The notes below the pieces were generated by a model. That model was not told the origin of the DNA. It searched no databases and saw only the letters and a program-made list of their open reading frames with translations. The translations under genes were made by a program, and so were the position numbers. A stretch of 64,000 nt of DNA, taken from assembly GCF_011050365.1 (NCBI RefSeq), contig NZ_DRFV01000006.1, positions 1 to 64,000 of the forward strand, written 5' to 3'. Source of the DNA: Pseudohongiella sp. (lineage in GTDB: Bacteria > Pseudomonadota > Gammaproteobacteria > Pseudomonadales > Pseudohongiellaceae). Of the stretch, positions 7,098-14,684 are shown piece by piece. Numbering within the stretch: position 1 is the stretch's first letter; each line of letters starts with the position of its first letter.

Positions 7098-7356
7098 AGA
7101 TTTTGATAAGAAATTCGACCAAGGCAAAAAAGACATCATTGATGATCTTGATCTATCCACGGCGCGTCGTGCCAACCAGGATCAGAAGCGTATCAATGTC
7201 GACTTTCCGTCATGGGTAGTAGAGTCACTGGATCGTGAGGCGGCTCGTGTTGGTGTTACCCGGCAGTCGATCATCAAGGTCTGGTTGGTTGAGCGTTTGA
7301 AGGCTGAGGCTGCTAACAAGCCGCTGAATGGTGACGCCGCGGGCGGCGCGCATTAG
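7087..7356 (+). CDS. brnA: BrnA-family antitoxin whose C-terminus is encoded by attC
   Basis: An 89-residue BrnA antitoxin. The core RINVDFPSWVVESLDREAARVGVTRQSIIKVWLVERLKAE is the ribbon-helix-helix DNA-binding domain (residue order as in BrnA), which also binds BrnT. The TAAC of the following attC lies in another frame, so translation continues into attC 13 and stops at TAG 7354-7356. The last 13 or so residues (NKPLNGDAAGGAH) are therefore attC-encoded. The operon is very probably self-repressed by the BrnTA complex. Confidence 0.92.
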   Translation: MKAKDFDKKFDQGKKDIIDDLDLSTARRANQDQKRINVDFPSWVVESLDREAARVGVTRQSIIKVWLVERLKAEAANKPLNGDAAGGAH

Positions 7357-7369
7357 CGGAGCGTTAGCA
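7311..7369 (+). other. attC site 13, overlapping the brnA reading frame
   Basis: Inverse core TGCTAAC 7311-7317, core GTTAGCA 7363-7369, only 59 bases; GACGCCGCGGGCGGCGCGC in the middle. Some 46 of its bases are coding in brnA. Confidence 0.85.
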
Positions 7370-7433
7370 AGCAGGTCGTACCACTGAAGTAATTACACCT
7401 TGTTTTAAGGGCACAATCGTTAAGGATTCCGAT

Positions 7434-8084
7434 GTGGTGGCAAGATTTGCATTAGTGTTTCTACTGTTAATTCAAGTATCTTGTGTTGGATCTTCAAGTG
7501 GCCAGGATCCACCCGAGTATTGGGCCGAAATTTTTAGACAATACCCATCTGGAGAAGCATACCAGAGGCTAAATGATTTTCTTGGCGAAAAACCAATTGC
7601 TGAGCAGCTGGAGTTCCGCGACAGAGTCACCGAGGCGCGCTTGAGTACCATTAGAGCTCCATCGCTTGAGGAAGCTGGCTATAAGAGCTACGAAAAGGCG
7701 TATATAGATCTCATAGATGTCATAAATAGAGCGGAGGAGGCAGGGGAGCCAATTCATGGGCTGGAAAATTACTGGCGAGAGATGAAGTTGATGCTTGATA
7801 GCCCGTTTAGATTCTACGGGGACGAGGTTGTAAGCCTTATCCCTGTTAGCAGAATGACTACGGAGCAGCAGAGGCAGTTGGTATTGGTGACAGCTGCCAT
7901 GAACTTTTCTTATGCGAAGAATCTAGCGGTCGAGGGCGTGCCTCTCAGACTAACTGAATCAACCGAAGAAATGGCTGTCTGGATAGGTGCGTTACCTATA
8001 ATTAGGTACGGGAGTGTTCTCTATAGCGCAAAGATTGAGCTGGCCCCGAAATCAGGGGAACCGATTCAGATAGTTCACCGATAG
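7434..8084 (+). CDS. Exported protein of unknown function, possible lipoprotein
   Basis: A 216-residue protein with a hydrophobic leader (VARFALVFLLLIQVSC); the cysteine at residue 17 could be lipidated, though Q at -3 is unusual for a lipobox. The mature part is hydrophilic and mostly helical (PPEYWAEIFRQYPSGEAYQRLNDFL; EEAGEPIHGLENYW). GTG 7434 and the next codon GTG are both possible starts. No family is recognised. It lies in its own cassette, with about 90 bases of non-coding sequence before attC 14. Confidence 0.65.
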   Translation: MVARFALVFLLLIQVSCVGSSSGQDPPEYWAEIFRQYPSGEAYQRLNDFLGEKPIAEQLEFRDRVTEARLSTIRAPSLEEAGYKSYEKAYIDLIDVINRAEEAGEPIHGLENYWREMKLMLDSPFRFYGDEVVSLIPVSRMTTEQQRQLVLVTAAMNFSYAKNLAVEGVPLRLTESTEEMAVWIGALPIIRYGSVLYSAKIELAPKSGEPIQIVHR

Positions 8085-8175
8085 GATTCGGGCGACGCAG
8101 CAACATTTTAGATACCTGAATATGCTCTGGAAATATTACTTGTTGAAGGATCAGCCCAAATTCCGTTCAGAGAGC

Positions 8176-8290
8176 TGCTAACAATTTGCTATACCGGACC
8201 CTGCTACGCTGCGCCAGCTTGTGGTTCGCTTCGCTCACTTTTACCACAAGCTGGCTTCACTACTCTGGGCCGGTAAGCAAGGCGTTATTG
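8176..8290 (+). other. attC site 14
   Basis: Inverse core TGCTAAC 8176-8182, core GTTATTG 8284-8290; long near-perfect inner palindrome with GCCAGCTTGTGG and CCACAAGCTGGC arms. Confidence 0.9.
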
Positions 8291-8313
8291 AGCATATCGA
8301 CTTACGGTGGAAC

Positions 8314-8820
8314 ATGGAAAATTTGCTAATTTCAGTGCTAGGAAATAGAAACTCCGGTAAATCATTTACGTGGAACACGATGTTTGGGAAAACCGTGAAA
8401 TCTGGGACAAAGATTCGAAAATTATTCTTTAACAAATGCGAATATGTAGAAGTGTACTTAGTAAGTGGATCTCCCGAGGAGCGAAATAAGTATGTTGGTG
8501 AATTGATTGGCAGCGCGAAACCAAGGATTGTCCTGTGCTCTGTCCAGTACAAAGAGGAAGCGAGAGAAACTTATAGGTATTTCATAGGCCAAGGTTTTTT
8601 CCTATTTATTCACTGGCTTAATCCAGGATATGGAGACCCCGACACCCCATATTATGATTCTTTGGGATTCGAGAATTGGCTATTAGCATACACCAGCCTA
8701 TTAGGGATTCGCTCAGGAAAGGTTGGCGCAGCTCCAAGAGTTCAAGAAATGAAGGATTTTATTTACGGGTGGGCCAAATCCAGAAATCTGATAGTGAATG
8801 ATTGTGTAAATGCTCAATAA
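8314..8820 (+). CDS. P-loop NTPase-like protein (cassette gene)
   Basis: A 168-residue protein with a Walker A motif GNRNSGKS (residues 10-17) near its start, then VEVYLVSGSPEERNKY, a hydrophobic strand PRIVLCSVQY and LFIHWLNPGYGD. The proportions are of a small nucleotide-binding protein rather than a GTPase, and no GTP-specificity motif is seen. ATG 8314 is chosen because the longer frame would start inside attC 14 and would put the P-loop far from the N-terminus. The stop TAA overlaps attC 15. Confidence 0.72.
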   Translation: MENLLISVLGNRNSGKSFTWNTMFGKTVKSGTKIRKLFFNKCEYVEVYLVSGSPEERNKYVGELIGSAKPRIVLCSVQYKEEARETYRYFIGQGFFLFIHWLNPGYGDPDTPYYDSLGFENWLLAYTSLLGIRSGKVGAAPRVQEMKDFIYGWAKSRNLIVNDCVNAQ

Positions 8821-8919
8821 CAAACCGATCCTGAGCGACAAAAGTATGTCGCCATACCTTTTTCAAAAAGCGCAAAAGGCACGCCAACATACTTTCGCGC
8901 CAGATCAGGGGCGTTATGT
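8815..8919 (+). other. attC site 15
   Basis: Inverse core CAATAAC 8815-8821, core GTTATGT 8913-8919; arms around AAAGTATGTCGCCATACCTTTT. Similar to attC 5. Confidence 0.9.
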
Positions 8920-8941
8920 GCTTCGAGATGGGGAATATAGT

Positions 8942-9427
8942 GTGAGAATACTTTCGTTATCAATGAAAGGGGGGCTAGTGGTAGTGGCCACGCTATTTGC
9001 GAGTGCAAGCTTCGCGTGCACGTGCATTTTTTCTGGTGCATTTGAAGTCTTTGCGGAACAGCATCCAGTCATAGTAAGGGGCAAGGTGCTTCAGCATGGC
9101 GAAAGGATACCAAATAATTCAGGCTACTTTAAAACAATGACAATTGTGGTTTCCGATACTCTGAAGGGGAGCTTTCCCTACTCCACATTCGAGTTCTACG
9201 GAGATACAGGGATGTCCTGTCTCCGATATATTACGCTTGATGACTACCCAGTCGGCAGCGAACACCTATTTATCTTGGCAAGTGATGAATCTCTTCAACC
9301 TCTAATGGTGTGTGGAGAGTCGTCCCTCTTGATAAATGGCGATACTGTGCAAGGACGCGTTCGGGATGGCGGTGGGTATGGAACATACGAGCTAAACCTT
9401 GGCGAGCTAATGGAGCGCGTAAGGTGA
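8942..9427 (+). CDS. Secreted NTR/TIMP-like domain protein (cassette gene)
   Basis: About 161 residues. A signal peptide (LSLSMKGGLVVVATLFASASFA) is followed at once by a mature N-terminus CTCIF, the C-x-C start that defines netrin-like/TIMP domains. The following EQHPVIVRGKVLQHG, VVSDTLKGSF and further cysteines in GMSCLRY and LMVCGESS fit an OB-fold NTR domain held by disulfides. In animals the mature Cys blocks metalloproteases; bacterial versions are poorly studied. GTG 8942 has GGGG upstream; ATG 8963 is an alternative. The location should be periplasm or cell exterior. Confidence 0.7.
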   Translation: MRILSLSMKGGLVVVATLFASASFACTCIFSGAFEVFAEQHPVIVRGKVLQHGERIPNNSGYFKTMTIVVSDTLKGSFPYSTFEFYGDTGMSCLRYITLDDYPVGSEHLFILASDESLQPLMVCGESSLLINGDTVQGRVRDGGGYGTYELNLGELMERVR

Positions 9428-9431
9428 GCGC

Positions 9432-9510
9432 ACATAACAATCGGTTGCACAGCGACGATTTCGGCGCCGCCTTGCTCCACCAAAATTGCGCGTGAATACG
9501 GGCGTTATGC
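9432..9510 (+). other. attC site 16
   Basis: Inverse core ACATAAC 9432-9438, core GTTATGC 9504-9510; shares its 3' half with attC 1. Confidence 0.9.
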
Positions 9511-9525
9511 AATCAGAGGCAAGGA

Positions 9526-10038
9526 ATGAGTAAAGGAGTATTGATATTTTTCTGCGGCAAGATGGGTGCAGGGAAGTCCACGAAGTCCCGTGAAATTGCG
9601 CAGAAGCGAAATGCTGTATTTATTTCCGAGGATGAGTGGTTAGCCTCACTTTACCCCAATAGTATTCTGTCTCTGGACGATTACATTCAGTGCTCTGATC
9701 GGCTTAAACTACAAATGAAGAGGCTGGTTCAATCGATACTGATTTCAGGAACTGATGTGGTTATGGACTTTCCAGCAAACACGATTCCGCAACGAGAGTG
9801 GTTTAGGAGCATTTTTTCTGAGGTACGAGCTCCCCATGAATTGATTTACATCGACCAGCCAAACGATGTTTGCATAAGTCAGATCGAAAAAAGGCGAACA
9901 GAGCATCCGCAGAGAGCAGCGACCGACACTAAAGAGATGTTTGAGCTAGTGACAAAGCATTTTGTAGTGCCGACATCCGATGAAGGGTTCAATACAACGG
10001 TAGTAGTGGGAAATGCACAACAAGCGCTTGCAGACTGA
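9526..10038 (+). CDS. P-loop kinase-like ATPase (AAA_33), C-terminus read into attC
   Basis: A 170-residue protein with Walker A GKMGAGKS (residues 11-18), then VFISEDEWLASLYP, a sequence common in AAA_33 kinases where the acidic pair sits after strand 2, DVVMDFPANT as Walker B-like strand, and a basic lid QIEKRRTEHPQR. It is distantly related to the cassette gene at 5053. The position where other cassettes have TAAC reads CAAC here, so the stop is lost and six extra residues (QQALAD) are encoded by the attC. The substrate is unknown; a small-molecule or antibiotic kinase is one option. Confidence 0.8.
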   Translation: MSKGVLIFFCGKMGAGKSTKSREIAQKRNAVFISEDEWLASLYPNSILSLDDYIQCSDRLKLQMKRLVQSILISGTDVVMDFPANTIPQREWFRSIFSEVRAPHELIYIDQPNDVCISQIEKRRTEHPQRAATDTKEMFELVTKHFVVPTSDEGFNTTVVVGNAQQALAD

Positions 10039-10131
10039 ACCCGAAACCTACGCGTTTTTGTGTTGCTCGCTGCGCTCAAACACTAACATAAAAGCGCCAT
10101 GGCTTCGGCCCAGCTGAAGCGGGCGTAATGT
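10015..10131 (+). other. attC site 17 with both core sites altered
   Basis: Inverse core reads GCACAAC at 10015-10021 (GCATAAC expected) and core reads GTAATGT at 10125-10131 (GTTATGT expected). The palindromic arms (GCGTTTTTGTG; CATAAAAGCGC) remain. Both changes hit recombination core positions, so this site is probably weak or dead. Confidence 0.6.
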
Positions 10132-10184
10132 GTCTAGTAGCATCGGCATCGCACCAGAGTGAGTAGTATTGGGTAATCGAAAAA

Positions 10185-10637
10185 ATGCTGAATATAAAGC
10201 ACAAACTCATTGCTTCTTTGACTGCCGTTACCCTAACCATTGGTCCTGGTTACTACTTCATATCCCCAAGAGCGATAGTGTCGAATCTCTCTGGCACAGA
10301 ATTTGATGAACTTATTATCTCTCTGCCATTCAGTCGGGTATCCTTTGGCCCAATTGAGGCTCAAAGTTCCAGTACAATATTTTACTCTCGCTAACACCGA
10401 CCAGGTATGGGGACCTATTCGCTAAGAAGTGAAAGCTCAGAAATTTCCGGCAGCAGTTTCCCTTATGCAGAGGGGCCTGGATTTGGGAGAGTTCTCCGTT
10501 TCACGATCGATGACTACGGCCAAGTATCGGTAAATGACCAGATGGGGGTGGCCTCCGGCCATCTTATTCGCATTTGTCGCGCGGCGAGACCTGAGCTTTA
10601 TCAAGGGCGTTATGCCCCTGCGAGTACTTTTTCATGA
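10185..10637 (+). pseudogene. Small membrane-anchored protein interrupted by an in-frame stop
   Basis: ATG 10185 opens a 69-codon frame with one N-terminal membrane helix (LIASLTAVTLTIGPGYYFIS) that ends at TAA 10392-10394. The same frame then continues without a break (HRPGMGTYSLRSES ... GFGRVLRFTIDDYGQVSV) in equally protein-like sequence, so a CAA-to-TAA change is likely. The true end is unclear because the frame runs toward an attC-like core at 10609-10615. The family is unknown. If the downstream ATG 10407 is used, a separate 76-residue product is also possible. Confidence 0.5.
10609..10615 (+). other. Remnant attC core
   Basis: GTTATGC in the context AAGGGCGTTATGCC is identical to the end of several attC sites, but no convincing inverse core is found upstream, so only the 3' end appears to survive. 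Confidence 0.35.
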
Positions 10638-10869
10638 AACGTATCTTTCTCACTTCCAGCTCTTCCAGGGATACATTTTACACCCCGATATCACGGCCTG
10701 GGAGTGCCATGCCTGTTCAATCAACAATGCACGGGATTGTATGCGAATTATGAGTGCTTTTCTGTCTGAGCTGGATGCGCGGTTGGTCCCCGCCGAGAAT
10801 ATGTTCTTCAAGTGGCGGCCTTTCTGGTGGGTGTCTCAGCGCGAAATGACCTATAGCGCGGTAGCGTAG
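10612..10869 (+). CDS. Unknown cassette ORF, possibly a gene remnant
   Basis: 85 codons from an ATG inside the attC core remnant. The product is rich in aromatic residues and cysteine (DITAWECHACSINNARDC; NMFFKWRPFWWVSQREM). No ribosome site, family or downstream attC was found, and it may be the 3' part of a truncated gene; the frame is open further upstream to 10534. Confidence 0.3.
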   Translation: MPLRVLFHETYLSHFQLFQGYILHPDITAWECHACSINNARDCMRIMSAFLSELDARLVPAENMFFKWRPFWWVSQREMTYSAVA

Positions 10870-10921
10870 CGAGTTACCTTGACACCTGTTAATCTGTGGA
10901 AACCTAAACGTGGAATAAACA

Positions 10922-11293
10922 ATGACACCATACGAAATGCTCGATCTCGGCCAGAGTAGCTACTCGACTTCGGTTGCCTATGTATCAATCTTTATTACGC
11001 TTCTAAGTGCCTATCTGGTTGCGGCCTATATTGTCGCCGGCCGACTGAGTAAAGCTCAATTTCTGTTAGCGAATAGCCTGTACTTGGTAATACAAACCCT
11101 GACTATCCTTACTATCTACAATTTCAATAGTTCCGCAAGATTTTGGGGTAACCTTGGGCGGTCAAATATGCCTGTGTCTAGCGAGAGTGCCAATGTTACC
11201 TACATACCGGAAGCTGTGGCGCTGGTCCTCATACTTACCATGCTACTCAGCGTATGGTTTATGTGGAAGTCCTGGAATCCAAAGGCTGAATAA
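10922..11293 (+). CDS. Three-helix membrane protein (cassette gene)
   Basis: A 123-residue protein with hydrophobic segments at about residues 19-41, 46-66 and 96-116. The N-terminus is short and polar and the C-terminus ends KSWNPKAE. It resembles other small integral membrane proteins found in cassette arrays but no named family is recognised. Its stop is not followed by an attC; instead about 170 bases lead to the final truncated site. Confidence 0.6.
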   Translation: MTPYEMLDLGQSSYSTSVAYVSIFITLLSAYLVAAYIVAGRLSKAQFLLANSLYLVIQTLTILTIYNFNSSARFWGNLGRSNMPVSSESANVTYIPEAVALVLILTMLLSVWFMWKSWNPKAE

Positions 11294-11368
11294 ACAGGCG
11301 TGTGGCTATTATGAAGCGCTTGCCCGAGCAGAGACATGATCCTCTTAGCGAAATAGAACCCGAACGAT

Positions 11369-11467
11369 ATGGGAGCATATATTGACGGTAAGGATGCTTT
11401 CATTAAGGAGCATGGATGTCGTACATTGCTCTGGGCAGGTGGTGCAAATGAGCAGATATCCGCATAA
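11369..11467 (+). CDS. Short ORF ending on the last attC, likely a gene 3' remnant
   Basis: A 32-codon frame from ATG 11369 stops at TAA 11465-11467, which lies in the inverse core GCATAAC (11462-11468) as in intact cassettes. It probably is the tail of a truncated cassette gene (residues such as DGKDAFIKEHGCRTLLWAGG). No function is assigned. Confidence 0.3.
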   Translation: MGAYIDGKDAFIKEHGCRTLLWAGGANEQISA

Positions 11468-11474
11468 CAATCAG
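11462..11474 (+). other. Truncated attC at the right end of the array
   Basis: GCATAACAATCAG is identical to the start of several attC sites (compare 28980-28991), but the arms and core are missing: a T run follows, then the ribosome site of the GGDEF-EAL gene. This marks a deletion or rearrangement end point. Confidence 0.65.
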
Positions 11475-11490
11475 TTTTTTCAGGAATTAA

Positions 11491-13227
11491 ATGGCTATCG
11501 ACCAGGTTAGAACCTTATCAGAGCAGTTGATTGAATCGGAGCGCCGTCGCATTGAAACGCAGCGACTGTCAGGCGTTGGCTTCTGGGAACTAAATCATAA
11601 AGCGGAATCACTCTATTGGTCAGAAGAGATTTTCGCAATCTATGCATTGGACCCAAATACGGTAGAGCCAAATTATGAAACCTTTGTCAGTCTAATCTAC
11701 GAAGATGACAAAGAACTTGTAGATACAAGTTACAGAGAGTCTGTAAAAACCGGTGAAGAATACAATATTCGTTACAGGGTAATAACCGGTGATTCATACA
11801 AGTGGATTGAGGCGCGAGGTATCACTTACTATGACGTCGAAGGAAACCCGGAAAGATCTATTGGGACTGCACAGGATATTTCAGAAATAATTGATGGGCA
11901 GCAGGAAATTGAGTTTCTGGCAACTCATGATGCGCTGACCAGACTTCCCAATCGCAACCTGTTGTCCGATCGTATCCGGATGGCATTGCGCCTGGCCCAG
12001 CGGAAAAACTCTACACTTTTAATCATGTTTATCGATCTTGATAATTTTAAATTGATTAATGACACCCATGGTCATGACGTGGGTGATGAGGTTCTTCAAG
12101 GTCTTGCAAAGCAGTTCGATAAAATTTCCCGCGCTGGAGATACGTTTGCCCGAATCGGTGGAGATGAGTTTGTAGGTTTGATCTCTGTTGAGCACGAGAG
12201 TAATGTAGATAGAACTGTGAGACGTATTAAAAAATCTATCGAAAGAAACTACGAAACGAGAGTTAGAAGTTTTTTTGTCACGGCCTCTATTGGAGTGGCT
12301 ATTTACCCTAATGATTCTGAAGATGCAGAGAGTTTGATACGCCATGCGGATCACGCAATGTATGAGGCCAAGCAGTTAGGTAAATCTGCAATCTGTTATT
12401 TTGATAGACAAAAGCATCATTCGATAGTATCGAAGAATCACTTGCTGAAAGAAATTCAGCACGCAATACAAAATGATGCTTTTGAGATCTACTATCAACC
12501 AAAAGTGTCGCTGCTGGATGGGTCTTTGGAGGGTGCTGAGGCTTTACTTCGTTGGTTCAGGCCTGAAGGCTCGATTTCTCCTGCCGAGGTGATAAAAGCG
12601 ATAAGTGGAAGTTCTCTTGAATGGGAGCTCGATCGTTGGGTGATTAAAAAAGTACTAGCTGACAAATGTTGCTTCGATCAACTAAATAGAAGCTTAACAG
12701 TGAGTTTTAATGTCATCCCCAGCACAATTGAAAACCCAGCCTTTCCCGAATATATAAGTGAGCTTTTGAGACATAGTGACGCTATACCCGATGGCTTGGA
12801 GGTTGAAATTCTCGAAGTGTCGTCAATCAATAATTTTGAGCATATTGAAAAAGTTCTCGATGGATGTAAAGCGCTCGGTCTGAGCTTATCATTGGATGAC
12901 TTTGGGACAGGTTATTCGTCCTTGAGTTATTTTCATTCGCTTCCGATAGATAAAGTAAAAATTGACGGGAGCTTTATAAGTAAGCTCAATACTGATGATT
13001 CGAGTCTGGTGTTGATCAAAAGTATCTTGGCTATGGCTAAAGCCAATGGGTGTAATGTTACCGCAGAGGGTATCGAGTCAGATGCAATTGCAAAGACTCT
13101 GTCTGGTTTGGGCTGTGATAATGGACAAGGATTTTCAATATCAAGACCAATTCCCATAAATGATTACATTGATCTTGTTAGAAATTGGGATGCCAACTCA
13201 TACATGAAACGCTTGAATGGCACATAA
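11491..13227 (+). CDS. PAS-GGDEF-EAL cyclic-di-GMP enzyme
   Basis: A 578-residue soluble protein. An N-terminal PAS domain (about residues 25-135, with GFWELNHKAESLYWSEEIF and the C-terminal IGTAQDIS) is followed by a GGDEF domain with an intact RIGGDEF (221-227) and an EAL domain with EAL at 350-352, DDFGTGYSS and a late AEGIE motif. It could both make and break cyclic-di-GMP under PAS control. The N-terminus has no membrane segment. AGGA lies 5 bases before ATG 11491. It sits directly against the truncated end of the cassette array, is A+T rich compared with other GGDEF genes here, and may itself be a later arrival. Confidence 0.9.
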   Translation: MAIDQVRTLSEQLIESERRRIETQRLSGVGFWELNHKAESLYWSEEIFAIYALDPNTVEPNYETFVSLIYEDDKELVDTSYRESVKTGEEYNIRYRVITGDSYKWIEARGITYYDVEGNPERSIGTAQDISEIIDGQQEIEFLATHDALTRLPNRNLLSDRIRMALRLAQRKNSTLLIMFIDLDNFKLINDTHGHDVGDEVLQGLAKQFDKISRAGDTFARIGGDEFVGLISVEHESNVDRTVRRIKKSIERNYETRVRSFFVTASIGVAIYPNDSEDAESLIRHADHAMYEAKQLGKSAICYFDRQKHHSIVSKNHLLKEIQHAIQNDAFEIYYQPKVSLLDGSLEGAEALLRWFRPEGSISPAEVIKAISGSSLEWELDRWVIKKVLADKCCFDQLNRSLTVSFNVIPSTIENPAFPEYISELLRHSDAIPDGLEVEILEVSSINNFEHIEKVLDGCKALGLSLSLDDFGTGYSSLSYFHSLPIDKVKIDGSFISKLNTDDSSLVLIKSILAMAKANGCNVTAEGIESDAIAKTLSGLGCDNGQGFSISRPIPINDYIDLVRNWDANSYMKRLNGT

Positions 13228-13448
13228 AAGCCAAAGCAGTTGAGCACTGGGTATAAAACCATCAGCCAGGCATATGTGCCACACTCAATCGAGAACCGTT
13301 CTTACCTGGTCATGCCCACCGACTGGTCTCCAACTTCCTGTATTTTAATAGTAAATACACGGCGCTAGTATTCTTCTTCGGGATTTTCCTGCAAAGTAGA
13401 TAGAAGGCGTGCCACTGCAGGGGGCGGAATTCGGCACTTCGCGCACCG

Positions 13449-13934
13449 TCAGGGCACGCGAGCCGCCCGCACCTCAATTTCAACAAGCCAGCCATCCACG
13501 ACCAGATCTTCAATCTCAACGAAAGAGCGAACCGGCTTCTGTGCATTATCCTCGGTGCCGAAGAACTGGCGATAGGCGCGATTGAAGCCATCAAAATCCA
13601 GCAAGCCGAATTCATCGGCGACACCGAAACCTCTCACCTGGATAATGTCAGACATTGACCAGCCCTCTGCTTCGAGCTTGTCCTTGAAGCCGTTGAAAGT
13701 ATCAATGGTCTGCTGCTCCATGTCTCCCCACGTACCATCTTCCTGAGGTGAAGCGCCAGACCCGCTCAGGTACAGAAACTCTGCGTTGGCGGGTACGCGG
13801 ATGGTGGTGTAGAAATGCCGGGCTTCGCCTTTGCGTTCGATCTCCTGCGCCGATACCACCGCAGCGGATGTCGCGAGCATGCTGCCCAATACCAGAGCCA
13901 GGGGAGTCAGAGATAATATCCTCAATGCTTTCAT
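13449..13934 (-). CDS. Exported RidA/YjgF-family protein
   Basis: A 161-residue protein with an N-terminal signal peptide (LTPLALVLGSMLATSAAVVSA) and a RidA-type fold (VPANAEFLYLSGSGASP; TFNGFKDKLEAEGWSMSDIIQV; PVRSFVEIEDLVVDGWLVEIEVRAARV). RidA proteins hydrolyse reactive enamine/imine intermediates to keto acids; here the leader sends it to the periplasm. The catalytic Arg of RidA corresponds to the R in PVRSF or the final VRAARV, not certain. It is the last gene of a leftward group with a dihaem cytochrome c and an amine oxidase, whose imine product would be a fitting substrate. Confidence 0.85.
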   Translation of the reverse strand: MKALRILSLTPLALVLGSMLATSAAVVSAQEIERKGEARHFYTTIRVPANAEFLYLSGSGASPQEDGTWGDMEQQTIDTFNGFKDKLEAEGWSMSDIIQVRGFGVADEFGLLDFDGFNRAYRQFFGTEDNAQKPVRSFVEIEDLVVDGWLVEIEVRAARVP

Positions 13935-14023
13935 GCGTTTTCCTCTTTTCTTCTGTCAATTCGTGTCAGTTGAACGGGTTGGTGTTTTGACTGGCAGACC
14001 GGGCCAGGTACACCAGCCTGACA

Positions 14024-14680
14024 TTATTCGCTTTCAGTCACGTCCATTGTGCGGATATATGCAACCACATCCTGCAAAGTGCCGTCGACATCCAGATTCT
14101 GCATCATGGCCCGCATCTGCTCGCCAGCGGGGTCGTCGGGGTGCGTGCCCCGGTATCCGGATTTAAAAAGGCGCAGCTGATTCATCAGATACCAGTCACT
14201 TCTGCCCGCCAGCGAGGGTGCGCCGACTGCCTCAATTCCCTGGCCATCAAGGCCGTGGCAAGTGGCGCAACTGTTGTACAGCTGCTGCCCGCGGGCAGTG
14301 TCGCCATCTATTCCCTCATGCCTGGCAATCGGGCGCCAGTCCTCGATGGCGTTGAGGATGCGATCAATGGCCTCATCATCCAGAACGGACGCGGCAGCGT
14401 GCATTTCCAGTCCCGGCGTGTAACTTTTCTGTGTGCCACGCACGCCAGCCCTGAAGTTTTCGAGCTGACGCCGAATGTACCAGCTTTCCCGGCCATCGAG
14501 CCCGGGTGCCCGTATCACCGGGTTGCCGCGCCCATCTGATCCGTGGCAGGTCGTGCAGGTATAAACGGCATCGCTGCGCTGGCTATCGGTTAGCGCCGAC
14601 ACCTGAGCCTGCGCGCTTGCTCCGGCAACAAGGAAGGCAGTAATCAACAAGAGTCGGGTAAAGCATTTGTTAATAAACAC
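14024..14680 (-). CDS. Dihaem cytochrome c (c4-like), exported
   Basis: A 218-residue protein with a signal peptide and two cytochrome c domains, each with one haem-attachment site: C42-TTC-H46 and C138-ATC-H142. Methionines at about 93 and in EQMRAMM are likely distal ligands. The order and spacing are those of c4-type cytochromes, which take electrons from periplasmic dehydrogenases to terminal oxidases. The GTG start is 4 bases after the stop of the amine oxidase gene, which implies co-translation and suggests that this cytochrome is the electron acceptor of the oxidase. Confidence 0.92.
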   Translation of the reverse strand: MFINKCFTRLLLITAFLVAGASAQAQVSALTDSQRSDAVYTCTTCHGSDGRGNPVIRAPGLDGRESWYIRRQLENFRAGVRGTQKSYTPGLEMHAAASVLDDEAIDRILNAIEDWRPIARHEGIDGDTARGQQLYNSCATCHGLDGQGIEAVGAPSLAGRSDWYLMNQLRLFKSGYRGTHPDDPAGEQMRAMMQNLDVDGTLQDVVAYIRTMDVTESE

Positions 14681-14684
14681 GGTA

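Larger units (their letters stand above)
1..11474 (+). mobile_element. Integron gene-cassette array (no integrase in window)
   Basis: About 20 short same-strand genes are each followed by an imperfect palindrome that starts with a TAAC-type inverse core overlapping or close to the stop codon and ends with a GTTATGN or GTTAGNN core. This is the layout of integron cassettes. Many sites share an inner stretch of the type TTCGCGCC(N)GGCGCCGGA, so the attC sites form a related family as in sedentary chromosomal integrons. The integrase gene should lie upstream of the first cassette, left of position 1, and was not seen. The array stops at a truncated attC near 11474. Most cassettes have no visible promoter of their own; the VapBC cassette does. 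Confidence 0.93.
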
